Part shown: piece after piece, positions 38,425 through 47,430 of the stretch | Numbering within the stretch: position 1 is the first letter of the stretch | Layout of the letters: the number at the start of each line of letters is the position of its first letter | Origin: Shewanella marina JCM 15074 | GTDB taxonomy: Bacteria > Pseudomonadota > Gammaproteobacteria > Enterobacterales > Shewanellaceae | Assembly (NCBI RefSeq): GCF_000614975.1 | Contig: NZ_BALM01000026.1 | Coordinates: forward strand, 1 to 59,823 | DNA length: 59,823 nucleotides | Direction of reading: 5' to 3' | Notes under the pieces: model-generated | The model's database searches: none | What the model was told of the DNA's origin: nothing | What the model saw: the letters and a program-made list of their open reading frames with translations, nothing else | Translations under genes and position numbers: made by a program

Positions 38425-40023
38425 ATGAATTCGATCAATCCCTCAAACGTTATCGTATCTGATCAACCAGAACGTTCACACCTCGTCGTTAACAATCATG
38501 ATGTGGCTAGCATGTGTCTACGTTACGGTTATAGTGATGAAACCCAAGCTATTATCAATAATGAAAATTTATTACCAGCAGGGGTATTAAGTCGGCTTCA
38601 TGCGTCTTTTCCACAACATTCAGGTTTTTTAGAAGATAGGGGGTTTCTGTTTACGGGGAAAGATCACTACACAGGCCTATCTGGTTTTCGTGAGGTCTGT
38701 GCAGTCCTAAAAGAGCACGGTATTGAGATAGGTAATATTGCCGAGCGTGAATTATTTGTTGAGGTATACCGCTTCTTAGCGACCAAACATACTCTAAACA
38801 GTATTAACTGGGATGACTATATTAATGATTCAGTATTTCAGTTGGTGTTTCCGCAGCCAAATATGATAGCGGCCGATGCCACCCAAGCTTATTTAGCAAC
38901 AGAGTCAGCTGAGCAGCGCAGTCAAATTGCTATCGATTATATGGCGCGCACTAATCCCCATGATGGTAATCAGCAACTCAATAAACCTTGGTTTAAGAAT
39001 GAACAAGGGGAATTAGAGATTCTGGATGGTAGTCAGCATAAATATCCGCAATGCCAATTAGTCTTTGATAAAACCACCCAAAACTGTTTTTCATTTTGTA
39101 CTTACTGTTTCCGCCATGCGCAGGTACGTGGTGATGAAGATATGTTTATTCAAAAAGATATTCAGCAATTACATGAGTATCTGCGACGTCATCCTGAAAT
39201 TACCGATATATTAATTACCGGCGGTGATGGCGGTTATATGCCAGTAAGTCGTTTACGCCAATATGTGAAGCCATTAATTGAAGATCCAACACTGCTACAT
39301 GTTAAAAATGTACGCCTTGCTACGCGGGCACTGACATTTCAACCGGAACTCGTATTGACTGAAAAATACAACGGCATGTTAGAGCTGTTTGATGAACTGC
39401 GAGACAACGGTATTCAATTAGCGTGGATGGCACATTTTTCAACGCCGCGTGAATTATTAAATCCAAGCACCATTGCTGCTATTCGTCGCTTACAAAATCA
39501 CGGGGTTAATATTCGAAGCCAAAGTCCAATTATGCACCATATCAGCTTGTTTACTGATGCACAGGGCAATGTTGATGTTGAGCGCTCAGCGCAAAATTGG
39601 ATAGATTTAGCGACCGTACTTGGCATGTTATGTCTTGGTTTCCATTCCATGTATTGTGCTCGACCAACGGGAGAGCACCACTATTACACTGCGCCATTGG
39701 CGGATATCGAGCGTATTTTTAATCTTATTTACCGCTCATTGTCATCAATTAACCGTCCATCTCGTCATATTTCAATGACCATTTCAGCGGGCAAACTCGC
39801 TATTTTAGGCACATCAATTATTGGCGGTGAGAAGTGCTTTGCACTGCAGTTTACCGAGGCTCGTAATATGGTGTGGATGGATAGAGTCTTTCACGCTAAA
39901 TACGATGAGCAGGAAAATAAGATTGATCTATTAACTCCACTCGACACTGATAAGTTCTTTTTTGAAGACGAATTAAAGCAGATTGAAACTGAGCTAGAAG
40001 CGGCCTTAATGGCGCATATGTAG
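38425..40023 (+). CDS. KamA-like radical SAM amino acid 2,3-aminomutase
   Basis: 532 residues from the ATG at 38425 (AGGAAA 4 bases upstream; the TTG at 38386 has no such site). The radical SAM cluster motif is CX3CX2C at Cys221, Cys225, Cys228 (CFSFCTYCFRH). ILITGGDGG (about 262-270) and NVRLATRALTF match the KamA core, and SAGK (Lys457) sits where KamA has its PLP lysine. Compared with KamA (416 residues) there is an extra N-terminal region of about 100 residues. By my hand alignment the two Asp that hold the side-chain amine of lysine in KamA (D293, D330) are replaced by Ala412 and a Thr, so another substrate is likely. First gene of a five-gene operon. Confidence 0.82.
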   Translation: MNSINPSNVIVSDQPERSHLVVNNHDVASMCLRYGYSDETQAIINNENLLPAGVLSRLHASFPQHSGFLEDRGFLFTGKDHYTGLSGFREVCAVLKEHGIEIGNIAERELFVEVYRFLATKHTLNSINWDDYINDSVFQLVFPQPNMIAADATQAYLATESAEQRSQIAIDYMARTNPHDGNQQLNKPWFKNEQGELEILDGSQHKYPQCQLVFDKTTQNCFSFCTYCFRHAQVRGDEDMFIQKDIQQLHEYLRRHPEITDILITGGDGGYMPVSRLRQYVKPLIEDPTLLHVKNVRLATRALTFQPELVLTEKYNGMLELFDELRDNGIQLAWMAHFSTPRELLNPSTIAAIRRLQNHGVNIRSQSPIMHHISLFTDAQGNVDVERSAQNWIDLATVLGMLCLGFHSMYCARPTGEHHYYTAPLADIERIFNLIYRSLSSINRPSRHISMTISAGKLAILGTSIIGGEKCFALQFTEARNMVWMDRVFHAKYDEQENKIDLLTPLDTDKFFFEDELKQIETELEAALMAHM

Positions 40024-40035
40024 GAGAGTGACTGC

Positions 40036-40746
40036 ATGATAGATAAACGTATTGCCTCCGTTGCAGAGGCAATTGCCGATATTCAAAACGGAGCCACCAT
40101 TATGGTCGGTGGTTTTGGTGAGGCAGGTAGTCCGATTGAGTTACTGCATGCCTTAATTGACCATGGCGCAAAAGATCTGACGGTTATTAACAATAATACT
40201 GGCAGTGGTCATGTCGGCTTAGCGGCTTTAATTAAAAACCGCCAAGTCAGTAAGATGATTTGCTCATTTCCGCGTACAGCCAACTCGACGGTGTTTCCAG
40301 AGTTATATCGTGCTGGTGATATTGAATTAGAACTCGTACCACAAGGCACATTAGCTGAACGCATTCGTGCTGGTGGTGCAGGTATTCCAGCATTTTATAC
40401 CGCAACGTCAGTGAATACCCCTTTAGCGGACGGGAAAGAGCATCGCAGTTTTAATGGCAAACAGTTTGTTATGGAAACGGCGTTAACGGCTGACTTTGCG
40501 TTAATTAAAGCATTGCAAGCAGATCGATATGGCAATTTAATTTATAACAAAACGGCGCGTAACTTTGGCCCGATTATGGCGATGGCCGCCACAACGACAG
40601 TCGTGCAAACCGCTGAATACGTTGAGGCGGGTTCAATTAATCCAGAACATGTGGTTACACCGGGCATTTTTGTTAATCGCATTGTGACCGTACCCAATCC
40701 CGTTTATGAGTCTGATTTAGTGGCAGCCAATAGGAGTTACCCATGA
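40036..40746 (+). CDS. 3-oxoacid CoA-transferase subunit A (PcaI-like)
   Basis: 236 residues, family I CoA-transferase alpha chain. VGGFGEAGSPIELLHALI (about 23-40) is the CoA-binding glycine region, followed by VINNNTGSG, ICSFPR and NFGPIMAMAA. It resembles PcaI of the beta-ketoadipate pathway along its length, from MIDKRIAS to TPGIFVNRIV. With subunit B it moves CoA from a donor, usually succinyl-CoA, to a 3-oxoacid. It begins 12 bp after the radical SAM gene and overlaps subunit B by 4 bases (ATGA), so assembly is probably coupled. Confidence 0.9.
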   Translation: MIDKRIASVAEAIADIQNGATIMVGGFGEAGSPIELLHALIDHGAKDLTVINNNTGSGHVGLAALIKNRQVSKMICSFPRTANSTVFPELYRAGDIELELVPQGTLAERIRAGGAGIPAFYTATSVNTPLADGKEHRSFNGKQFVMETALTADFALIKALQADRYGNLIYNKTARNFGPIMAMAATTTVVQTAEYVEAGSINPEHVVTPGIFVNRIVTVPNPVYESDLVAANRSYP

Positions 40747-41396
40747 ACTCAAGTGTAACCAATAACATTGGCTGGACAAGGCAACAGATGGCGCAGCGGG
40801 TAGCACAGGATATTGAAGATGGTTCATACGTTAATTTAGGTATCGGTATTCCTGAACAAGTGGCGCAATATATTCCCGCAGGGCGAGAAGTCATTTATCA
40901 CACTGAAAATGGCCTGTTAGGTATGGGGGATACGCCAAGTGAAGCGGAGCGTGATCCAGAGTTAATCAATGCAGGCAAAAAGCCAGTAACAGCCATTGCT
41001 GGGGCGGCTTATTTTCATCATGCAGATAGCTTTGCCATGATCCGCGCCGGCCATATTGATATTTGTGTGTTAGGCGCAATGCAAGTATCAGAGCAAGGTG
41101 ACCTTGCTAATTGGTCTACAGGTGCCAAAGATGCCATTCCTGCTGTTGGCGGCGCAATGGATCTTGTAGCTGGGGTTAAGCAGATATTTGTGATTAGCCA
41201 ACACACCACCAAAACAGGTGTTTCTAAAATTGTGCAATCTTGCAGTTATCCATTAACCGGTAAAGCGGTGGTGAGTCGGATTTATACTGATTTAGCGGTG
41301 ATGAAAGTGACTCAAGCAGGGTTAAAAGTGGTCGAGTTAGCTCCAGGTGTTGATTGGGATTATTTACAAGCACGTACCGACTGCAAACTCGTATAG
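40743..41396 (+). CDS. 3-oxoacid CoA-transferase subunit B (PcaJ-like)
   Basis: 217 residues, family I beta chain. The catalytic Glu lies in HTENGLLGMG (about 57-66), with VNLGIGIPEQVAQYIP before it and WSTGAKDAIPAVGGAMDL after. It pairs with the overlapping subunit A. Likeness is strongest to PcaJ/ScoB; acetoacetate or 3-oxoadipate are both possible acceptors, and the PcaI- and PcaF-like neighbours favour a longer dicarboxylic 3-oxoacid. Confidence 0.9.
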   Translation: MNSSVTNNIGWTRQQMAQRVAQDIEDGSYVNLGIGIPEQVAQYIPAGREVIYHTENGLLGMGDTPSEAERDPELINAGKKPVTAIAGAAYFHHADSFAMIRAGHIDICVLGAMQVSEQGDLANWSTGAKDAIPAVGGAMDLVAGVKQIFVISQHTTKTGVSKIVQSCSYPLTGKAVVSRIYTDLAVMKVTQAGLKVVELAPGVDWDYLQARTDCKLV

Positions 41397-41407
41397 TTGG
41401 GGAATTT

Positions 41408-42736
41408 ATGAGACAACAAACACAAGCAGAATTATATGCCCGAGCTAAGCAAGTGATGCCGGGTGGTTGTAGCCGCAATACTATTTTACGCAAACCCCAT
41501 CCCGTTTACGCTAAAGCAGGTAAGGGCTGTTATATTGAAGATATTGATGGTAAACAATATATTGATTTTGCCAATAATATGGCATCACTGATACATGGTC
41601 ATGCTCATCCACAAATTACTCAAGCCGTTACCGAACAATTAGCTAAAGGCAGTGCCTTTACCTTTGCAACAGAGGTCGAGATTGAGTACGCCGAACTGCT
41701 TTGTCACCGTAATTCAGCCTTTGAGAAGCTGCGTTTTGTTAACTCAGGCACAGAGGCGGTAATGAGCTGCATTAAAGCTGCACGTGCTTATACGGGGCGT
41801 AGCAAGATTGCCAAAGTTGAAGGAGCCTACCATGGTTTATATGACTTTGCAGAGATTAGCCAAACCGCTAATCCCCATAATTGGGGTAACGCTGAGCAAC
41901 CGCAAAGTGTGCCCGTTGCTTACGGCACGCCAGCAGGGGTGCTTGATGATGTGGTGATTATCCCCTTTAATGACCCCGAACTAGCGCTACAAATCTTAAA
42001 TCAATACGGTGATGATATTGCCGCCATTATTGTTGACCCGCTGCCGCACAGAGTCGGCTTATTTGCGGCATCAGATACGTTTATTCATACGTTAAAGCAG
42101 TGGACACAGCAGCAGGGAAGTTTACTGATTTTTGATGAAGTGATCAGCTTTAGAACTGAATTTGGCGGTGCGCAAGCACACTATGGCGTTACGCCAGATT
42201 TAACTGCGTTAGGTAAACTCATTGGTGGCGGATTTCCAGTTGGCGCTATTACGGGCAAGCGTGAAGTGATGCAAGTGATGGATCCGCTATCATCGTCTGT
42301 GCGTTTCCCACACTCAGGTACTTTTTCAGCTAATCCGATCACCATGACGGCGGGGTTAACGGCGATGCAGCTGTTTGATCAAACAGCAGTCACTAAGCTT
42401 AATCAATTAACTACAACCCTAAAATCACAGCTTGAACAGGCGATTGCTAATGCCGATGTTCCCGTGTGTGTGACAGGAAAAGGCTCGATGTTACGGCTAC
42501 ATATGCAAGCCAATACGCCACAAAATTATCGTCAAACTTACCTTAGTCCACTGCAAAGCCAAATAAAAGATCGCTTACTTGATTATTTGTTTGAGCAAGG
42601 CTTTGCCATGATCAATACCTGCTCGTTAACGTTATCAACTGCTCATCGTCAGCAACAGATTGATCAGTTAAGTGATGCTGTTGAGCAAGGCTTAAAGCAG
42701 TTAAAACCGATGTTTAGTCAACAAGAGGCCAGTTAA
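41408..42736 (+). CDS. Class III PLP aminotransferase (beta-amino-acid type candidate)
   Basis: 442 residues from the ATG at 41408 (GGGGAA upstream, 11 bases after the CoA-transferase stop); a start at 41354 would overlap that gene by 43 bases. RFVNSGTEAVMSCIKAAR (about 110) binds cofactor phosphate, IFDEVISFR carries the Asp for the pyridine nitrogen, and GKLIGGGFPVGA carries the PLP Lys. It resembles glutamate-1-semialdehyde aminomutase and beta-phenylalanine aminotransferase, enzymes that handle amino groups away from the alpha carbon. That suits removing the amino group from a beta-amino acid made by the radical SAM enzyme. B. subtilis yodT in the kamA (yodO) operon is comparable. Confidence 0.87.
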   Translation: MRQQTQAELYARAKQVMPGGCSRNTILRKPHPVYAKAGKGCYIEDIDGKQYIDFANNMASLIHGHAHPQITQAVTEQLAKGSAFTFATEVEIEYAELLCHRNSAFEKLRFVNSGTEAVMSCIKAARAYTGRSKIAKVEGAYHGLYDFAEISQTANPHNWGNAEQPQSVPVAYGTPAGVLDDVVIIPFNDPELALQILNQYGDDIAAIIVDPLPHRVGLFAASDTFIHTLKQWTQQQGSLLIFDEVISFRTEFGGAQAHYGVTPDLTALGKLIGGGFPVGAITGKREVMQVMDPLSSSVRFPHSGTFSANPITMTAGLTAMQLFDQTAVTKLNQLTTTLKSQLEQAIANADVPVCVTGKGSMLRLHMQANTPQNYRQTYLSPLQSQIKDRLLDYLFEQGFAMINTCSLTLSTAHRQQQIDQLSDAVEQGLKQLKPMFSQQEAS

Positions 42737-43941
42737 TGCAAGCTGTATATATTTGTGATGGAGTACGCACACCTATCGGCCGTTATGCTGGTGGCCTCGC
42801 TTCAATTCGAGTGGATGATCTCGCCGCATTGCCATTAACCGAGTTAATGCAACGCTATCCGCAAATTGATTGGAACCAATTAGATGACGTCATTATGGGT
42901 TGTGCTAATCAAGCTGGGGAAGACAACCGTAATGTGGCGCGAATGGCAGTATTGTTAGCAGGATTACCGCAAAGTGTCCCCGCAGTAACCGTTAATCGCT
43001 TATGCGGCTCAGGTTTAAATGCGGTAGGTGATGCAGCTAGAGCCATTGCTACAGGTGAGGCTCAGCTAATGATTGCCGCGGGTGTTGAGGGTATGAGCCG
43101 CGCCCCATTAGTGATGGCTAAAGCCGAGCAAGCATTTGGTCGCACTCAAACTCTATTTGATACCACCATGGGGTGGCGTTTTGTGAACAAAAAACTGGCC
43201 AAGCAATATGGGGTGGAGGTGATGCCGCAAACTGCAGAAAACTTAGCTGACCATTATAATATCAGTCGCATAGCGCAAGATAAGTTTGCTTTTGCCAGTC
43301 AAACCAAAGCCGCAGCAGCAATAAAAGCAGGGCACTTTGAGGCTGAAATCGTACCCGTGACGATTCCTGTTCGAAAGGGCGAGCCGATAGTTATTCAACA
43401 AGATGAGCATCCAAGGCTTACCTCACTCGAAAAACTGGCTCAGTTAAAACCACTATTTGCAGGCGGAACCGTGACGGCGGGGAATGCCTCTGGTATCAAT
43501 GATGGTGCCGCTGCGGTATTACTGGCATCTGCAGCGATGGTTGAGCAATATCAATTAATGCCTAAAGCTAAAGTGTTGGGTATGACGACTGTTGGTGTTA
43601 CCCCGTCAATGATGGGCATTGGCCCAGTTGCCGCTACTCAAAAATTACTGACAAGGCTTGGCTTAACATTGGCCGACATGGATATCATCGAACTAAATGA
43701 AGCTTTTGCTGCACAAGCATTAAGCTGTATGCAGCAGTTAGGCATTAGTGAAGATGATACTCGAGTTAACCCTAAAGGTGGTGCGATTGCACTTGGGCAT
43801 CCGCTTGGCATGAGTGGCAGCCGATTAGTGATTACTGCTATGCAACAACTGCAACGTAGTCAAGGGCGTTATGCGTTATGCACCATGTGTATTGGCGTTG
43901 GTCAAGGTATCGCAATGGTATTGGAACGTGTCACAGACTAA
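42736..43941 (+). CDS. PcaF-like 3-oxoacyl-CoA thiolase
   Basis: 401 residues. The nucleophile Cys is in VNRLCGSGLN (about Cys90), His in GGAIALGHPLG and the second Cys in CTMCIGVGQG. Similarity to PcaF (3-oxoadipyl-CoA thiolase) is strong, including the early CANQAGEDNRNVARMA and TTMGWRFVN. It would cleave the 3-oxoacyl-CoA to acetyl-CoA and a shortened acyl-CoA (succinyl-CoA if the substrate is 3-oxoadipyl-CoA). The start overlaps the aminotransferase stop (TAATG). Last gene of the operon. Confidence 0.9.
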   Translation: MQAVYICDGVRTPIGRYAGGLASIRVDDLAALPLTELMQRYPQIDWNQLDDVIMGCANQAGEDNRNVARMAVLLAGLPQSVPAVTVNRLCGSGLNAVGDAARAIATGEAQLMIAAGVEGMSRAPLVMAKAEQAFGRTQTLFDTTMGWRFVNKKLAKQYGVEVMPQTAENLADHYNISRIAQDKFAFASQTKAAAAIKAGHFEAEIVPVTIPVRKGEPIVIQQDEHPRLTSLEKLAQLKPLFAGGTVTAGNASGINDGAAAVLLASAAMVEQYQLMPKAKVLGMTTVGVTPSMMGIGPVAATQKLLTRLGLTLADMDIIELNEAFAAQALSCMQQLGISEDDTRVNPKGGAIALGHPLGMSGSRLVITAMQQLQRSQGRYALCTMCIGVGQGIAMVLERVTD

Positions 43942-44159
43942 ATGCTGTTTATTATAAATTGCTAATAAGGAGGTTGGGTTTAAGGTCAAATTAACAGGTG
44001 CTAATTGAGTAAATAATTAAATGCATTAAGGTTGATCTAAAGCATGTGTGTAAATTGTTAAGTGAGAGTCTCATCATATGTGAATGTTAGTAAGTTTGTA
44101 AAAATACAAGCGCTAATAAATTCAGTATTAGTAATATAATTATAATACAAGGTTTACGG

Positions 44160-46270
44160 ATGAAGACTTCATATCAATTAAGCGCCATTGCTGGTGCAAT
44201 CAGTACAATTTTTGCTACGTCAGCGCTAGCTGCCCCTCAAGTCGCAGTTTTTGATTGTAATGCGGCAGATTTAACGCCAATTTATGCGGTGCAAGGTGAC
44301 TCATATAAAAGCCCGATGGTGGGGCAGACCAAAACAATTAGAGGCATAGTTACTGCTAAAAATGAAAGCCTATTTAAAGGGTTTTACTTGCAAGATGCAC
44401 AAGGTGATGCCAATCCCGCTACGTCTGACGGTATTTTTGTTTATACCGACAAATTGGCGACTGACAATATTAAGCTAGGCGTTGAAGTATGTTTGCAAGG
44501 CCAAGTGGACGAATTTTATAGCCTGACACAAATGAAATTAGCATCCAGTGCAGATTATCAAGTGTTAGATCAAGCGACAGAGCTAGCTGCTACGCCAATC
44601 GTGGTTAATGAAGGCGAGACCTTAGCGCAGGCACTTGAGCGTTATGAAGGCATGAAAGTGGTTCTCGATCATAATAATGAGCTGGTGATTACACGTTCAT
44701 TTAGTTATGACTACGGCGGCAAACGCAACAATATGGTGGTATCACACCAAGCACCATTAATGAATCCAACTCAGCTACACCCAGTATTGTCTGAAGCAGC
44801 CATTGCCGCTAAAAAATTTAATAATGACAACCAGTTATTTATTGAAACAGATGCAAAGCCCGATAATGGTGAAGTGCCATATTACGCCGACTTTAATGCG
44901 CAAGATGGCTATCTTCGTATTGGCGATAAACTGGTGAACTTTGAAGGTGTAATTGGTTATAGCTATGGCAAATACCGTTTTGTCGCCACCAATAATATCA
45001 GCAAAGCAGACATCATTAGCGGTAATGACCGTACCGATGCACCTGCGATTGCCAACAAAGGTGATATTCGCGTTGCCAGCTTTAACGTATTAAATCTATT
45101 CAATGACGCAGTTGGTGGTGATAAGAATCCATTAGAGAGTAACCGTGGCGCCAAAACCGCTGAAGAATACCAGCTGCAAAAAACAAAAATCGTGAATGCG
45201 ATTATCGCGATGAATGCTGATATTGTTGGTTTAATGGAAATTGCCAATAACGGTTATGGTGAGAACAGCGCCATTGCTGATTTAGTGCGCACACTTAATG
45301 CTGAACTGCCAGCAGAGCAGACCTATCAGTTTGTTGAAATTAGCGATGCTGATAAATATAAAGATAAATTTATCGGCTCAGATGCCATTGCCGTTGGTAT
45401 GTTATATCGCTCAGCGAAAGTAAAACTAGCCGGCGCAGCACAAGTGATTGCGATGCCAGAGCAACATGTGGTTGCAGGGCAAATAACCCGTACCCTTGAT
45501 GGTGTGACCGAAACTAATCCAGAAGCTATTGATAAATACCAGCGCCATAGTTTGGCACAAAGCTTTAGCTACAATGACCAGCCATTAACGGTAGTCGTAA
45601 ACCATTTTAAATCTAAAGGTTCACAGTGTGCTGAAGACTGGTTAGATGATGGTGATGACGCAGATATGCAAGGCAGCTGCCCACAGTTTAGAGTGTCAGC
45701 GGCCAAAGTATTGGGTGATGCATTAAAAGATGTGGTGGGGGATGTGTTAATTATTGGCGATACCAACTCATATGCGATGGAAGATCCTATGATGGTATTA
45801 ACCGGTGATGACTTAACCCAATCAAGCCGTAAAATTTATAGCGCATCATGGACCAGCATTGGCGGCACCAGCTATGAACACAAGGCAGTTTAGTTGAACA
45901 AGGCTATGGATATACCAACCTTGTCAGTCACTTTAATGATGGCAAAGGCTACTCATATAGCTATAACAGCGAGATTGGTAGTTTAGATCATGCACTCGCT
46001 AACGACAGTTTAGTTAAGCGTGTAGTGGCGGTAGAAGACTGGCACATTAATGCTGCTGAATCTAAATTATTTGAATATGGCAGCAAATATACAGGTGATC
46101 TTGCTAAGTCAGAAAATGCCTTTTCATCATCAGATCACGATCCTGTGATTGTGGCACTGAATTACAGCAAAGCCCCTGTAACTGATGAAGATAACGATGG
46201 TGGCTCACTTGGTTGGTTAGCGTTAATGGGACTGGCTTGCACGGCAATGTTACGCCGTAAGTTTCGTTAA
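44160..46270 (+). pseudogene. exeM: ExeM/NucH-type extracellular endonuclease, one-base frameshift
   Basis: The first frame runs from the ATG at 44160 with a signal peptide (about 1-24, SALAA). An OB-fold-like region (about 50-140, GIVTAKNESLFKGFYLQDA) is followed by an endonuclease/exonuclease/phosphatase domain (about 300 on: IRVASFNVLNLF, IVGLMEIANNGYG, VVNHFKSKGSQC, LIIGDTNSY). It stops at 45893, but the family sequence continues in another frame (SLVEQGYGYTNLVSHF, GSLDHALAND, SSDHDPVIVAL). Restoring one base near 45880-45884 (for example AAA for AA) rejoins it. The end GGSLGWLALMGLACTAMLRRK is a GlyGly-CTERM tail for rhombosortase processing. The protein degrades extracellular DNA for phosphate or biofilm dispersal in Shewanella. 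Confidence 0.88.
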
Positions 46271-46301
46271 GCAGCTAATACGTAGATAAGCGTTAACGAC
46301 T

Positions 46302-46326
46302 AAAAGAGGCGTAATGCCTCTTTTTT
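46302..46326 (+). terminator. Intrinsic terminator after the nuclease gene
   Basis: Stem AAAAGAGGC / GCCTCTTTT, loop GTAAT, followed by a T run. Confidence 0.88.
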
Positions 46327-46478
46327 GATATTTGGTAATTAACTTATTGAGGCGGTATAAATTATTTTTATAGATAAGTTGTTATATGTTTTTGCTCACA
46401 TGTTCCCTTTTAAACTTTAAATATAATAGTACGTTGATTGGCGTTGATAAGTAATACTTCATATAAAGGGATTGATAC

Positions 46479-46966
46479 ATGAAGAAAGTAATATTAGCTT
46501 TTACCTTATTAATTATTTCAGGTTGTTCAAGTAATGGTTTAACAGCGTTAAAACCAATGCCTGCAAATTTTGATAAGCAAATCGTACTCACAAATGATAC
46601 AAAGCAAACCGAAAATGTGCGAGATATTGTGACCACTTGGATGGTGACAAATGGTTATGATGTATCGAAAGAAACAGCAAATCCAACAGCTAAATTAGCT
46701 GATAATCAGGTGATGTTTGAATTTAATGCTAATTGGTGGTGGGATATGGCTACCTATATGCGTTTTGTTAATTTAGATGTTACAGACAACCAAGGAAACA
46801 AGGTGCTGAACTTGATTTTGATTCTGTACGATATGGTGGTTTTGATAAGTTTGGTAATGCAGAAGAAAGGCTTAATTTGATTATGAATGTCTTTTTTCAA
46901 AAGATATCGGTACAAGATGCTGAACGTCAATTAGAGCATGGTAAAGATAAAAACGTTAGCTTATAA
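46479..46966 (+). pseudogene. Small lipoprotein of unknown function, one-base frameshift
   Basis: Signal MKKVILAFTLLIISGC with lipobox ISGC (Cys16). The first frame leaves family-like sequence near 46803 and stops at 46880. In the next frame it goes on as AELDFDSVRYGGFDKFGNAEERLNL and SVQDAERQLEHGKDKNVSL to 46966; GTG GCT instead of GTGCT at 46803-46806 rejoins the frames, giving about 162 residues. The pairing of a small N-terminal domain with FDSVRYGGFDKFGNAEERL suggests a sandwich-like surface lipoprotein, but I do not recognise the family. Confidence 0.65.
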
Positions 46967-47034
46967 ATAAATGATTATTTGAGTGATGAGATTAATGCTG
47001 TTTGTTTTTTTGCTCAATAGGCGGGTAATAGTTC

Positions 47035-47060
47035 AAAAGACACTTAGAGGTGTCTTTTTT
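47035..47060. terminator. Intrinsic terminator next to ssrA fragment 1
   Basis: Stem AAAAGACAC / GTGTCTTTT with a 6-base loop and a plus-strand T run; minus-strand use is also possible because it follows an ssrA 3' end in that direction. Confidence 0.75.
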
Positions 47061-47067
47061 CATTTTA

Positions 47068-47112
47068 CAGGGAGGGTGGGACTTGAGCCCGCGTCCAGAA
47101 AGCCAACATGAT
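47068..47112 (-). other. ssrA (tmRNA) 3'-end fragment 1, degenerate att site
   Basis: Contains GGGACTTGAGCCCGCGTCC followed by AGAAAGCCAACAT, the complement of a tmRNA T-arm and 3' region with one T-loop change and without a clear CCA end. Only about 45 bp are ssrA-like. It is the oldest-looking of three left junctions. Confidence 0.65.
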
Positions 47113-47196
47113 TTGATAGTTGCAACCAAACCTTATCGGTCAATAAAAGAACATTTTGGATTGTAAGTTATTGATATTAGTAAATTTTAGACAAGA

Positions 47197-47225
47197 AAAA
47201 AGACATCCGAAGATGTCTTTGTTCT
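47197..47225 (-). terminator. Terminator following the ssrA 3' end
   Basis: Stem AAAGACATC / GATGTCTTT with loop CGAA (TTCG on the minus strand), followed on the minus strand by TTTTTTCTTG. It lies 7 bases beyond the ssrA CCA end, the normal place for the ssrA terminator. Confidence 0.8.
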
Positions 47226-47231
47226 TATAAT

Positions 47232-47278
47232 TGGTGGAGGCGGCGGGACTTGAACCCGCGTCCAGAAAGCCTACATTT
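47232..47278 (-). other. ssrA: ssrA (tmRNA) 3'-end fragment 2 with complete CCA end
   Basis: On the minus strand the sequence ends ...GGACGCGGGTTCAAGTCC and then CGCCGCCTCCACCA: a complete tmRNA T-arm, acceptor strand and CCA, with ATGTAGGCTTTCT just before. Further upstream it no longer resembles tmRNA (no tag-coding frame, no tRNA-like 5' half), so this is an attL copy made by integration, not the whole gene. Confidence 0.8.
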
Positions 47279-47368
47279 TATCAGCGCCGTTTGAAAACAA
47301 AGACTTATAACTAAATCAATTAGTTAAGTAAGCCATGTTTGCCTATGTTGCGCTAAAATCCCCCCCTC

Positions 47369-47389
47369 TGTCGCCACTTTGTCGCCACT
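47369..47389. promoter_or_regulatory. Tandem decamer near attL, possible integrase arm sites
   Basis: TGTCGCCACT occurs twice, 11 bp apart (47369-47378 and 47380-47389), one helical turn, between ssrA fragments 2 and 3. Spacing suits arm-type integrase or excisionase binding. Confidence 0.4.
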
Positions 47390-47430
47390 AATCAAATCAA
47401 CTTGATTCACAGGTTATTGATTCAGTTTCT

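Noticed and set aside
40036..43941. Simple acetoacetate/short-chain fatty acid operon (ato type)
   Set aside because: Does not explain the co-transcribed radical SAM aminomutase and aminotransferase, and the subunits look more like PcaI/J/F than AtoD/A/B; kept as an alternative only for substrate choice.
46025..46270. Separate small membrane protein with a C-terminal helix
   Set aside because: It is the GlyGly-CTERM end and last nuclease motif (SSDHDPV) of the frameshifted ExeM-type gene.
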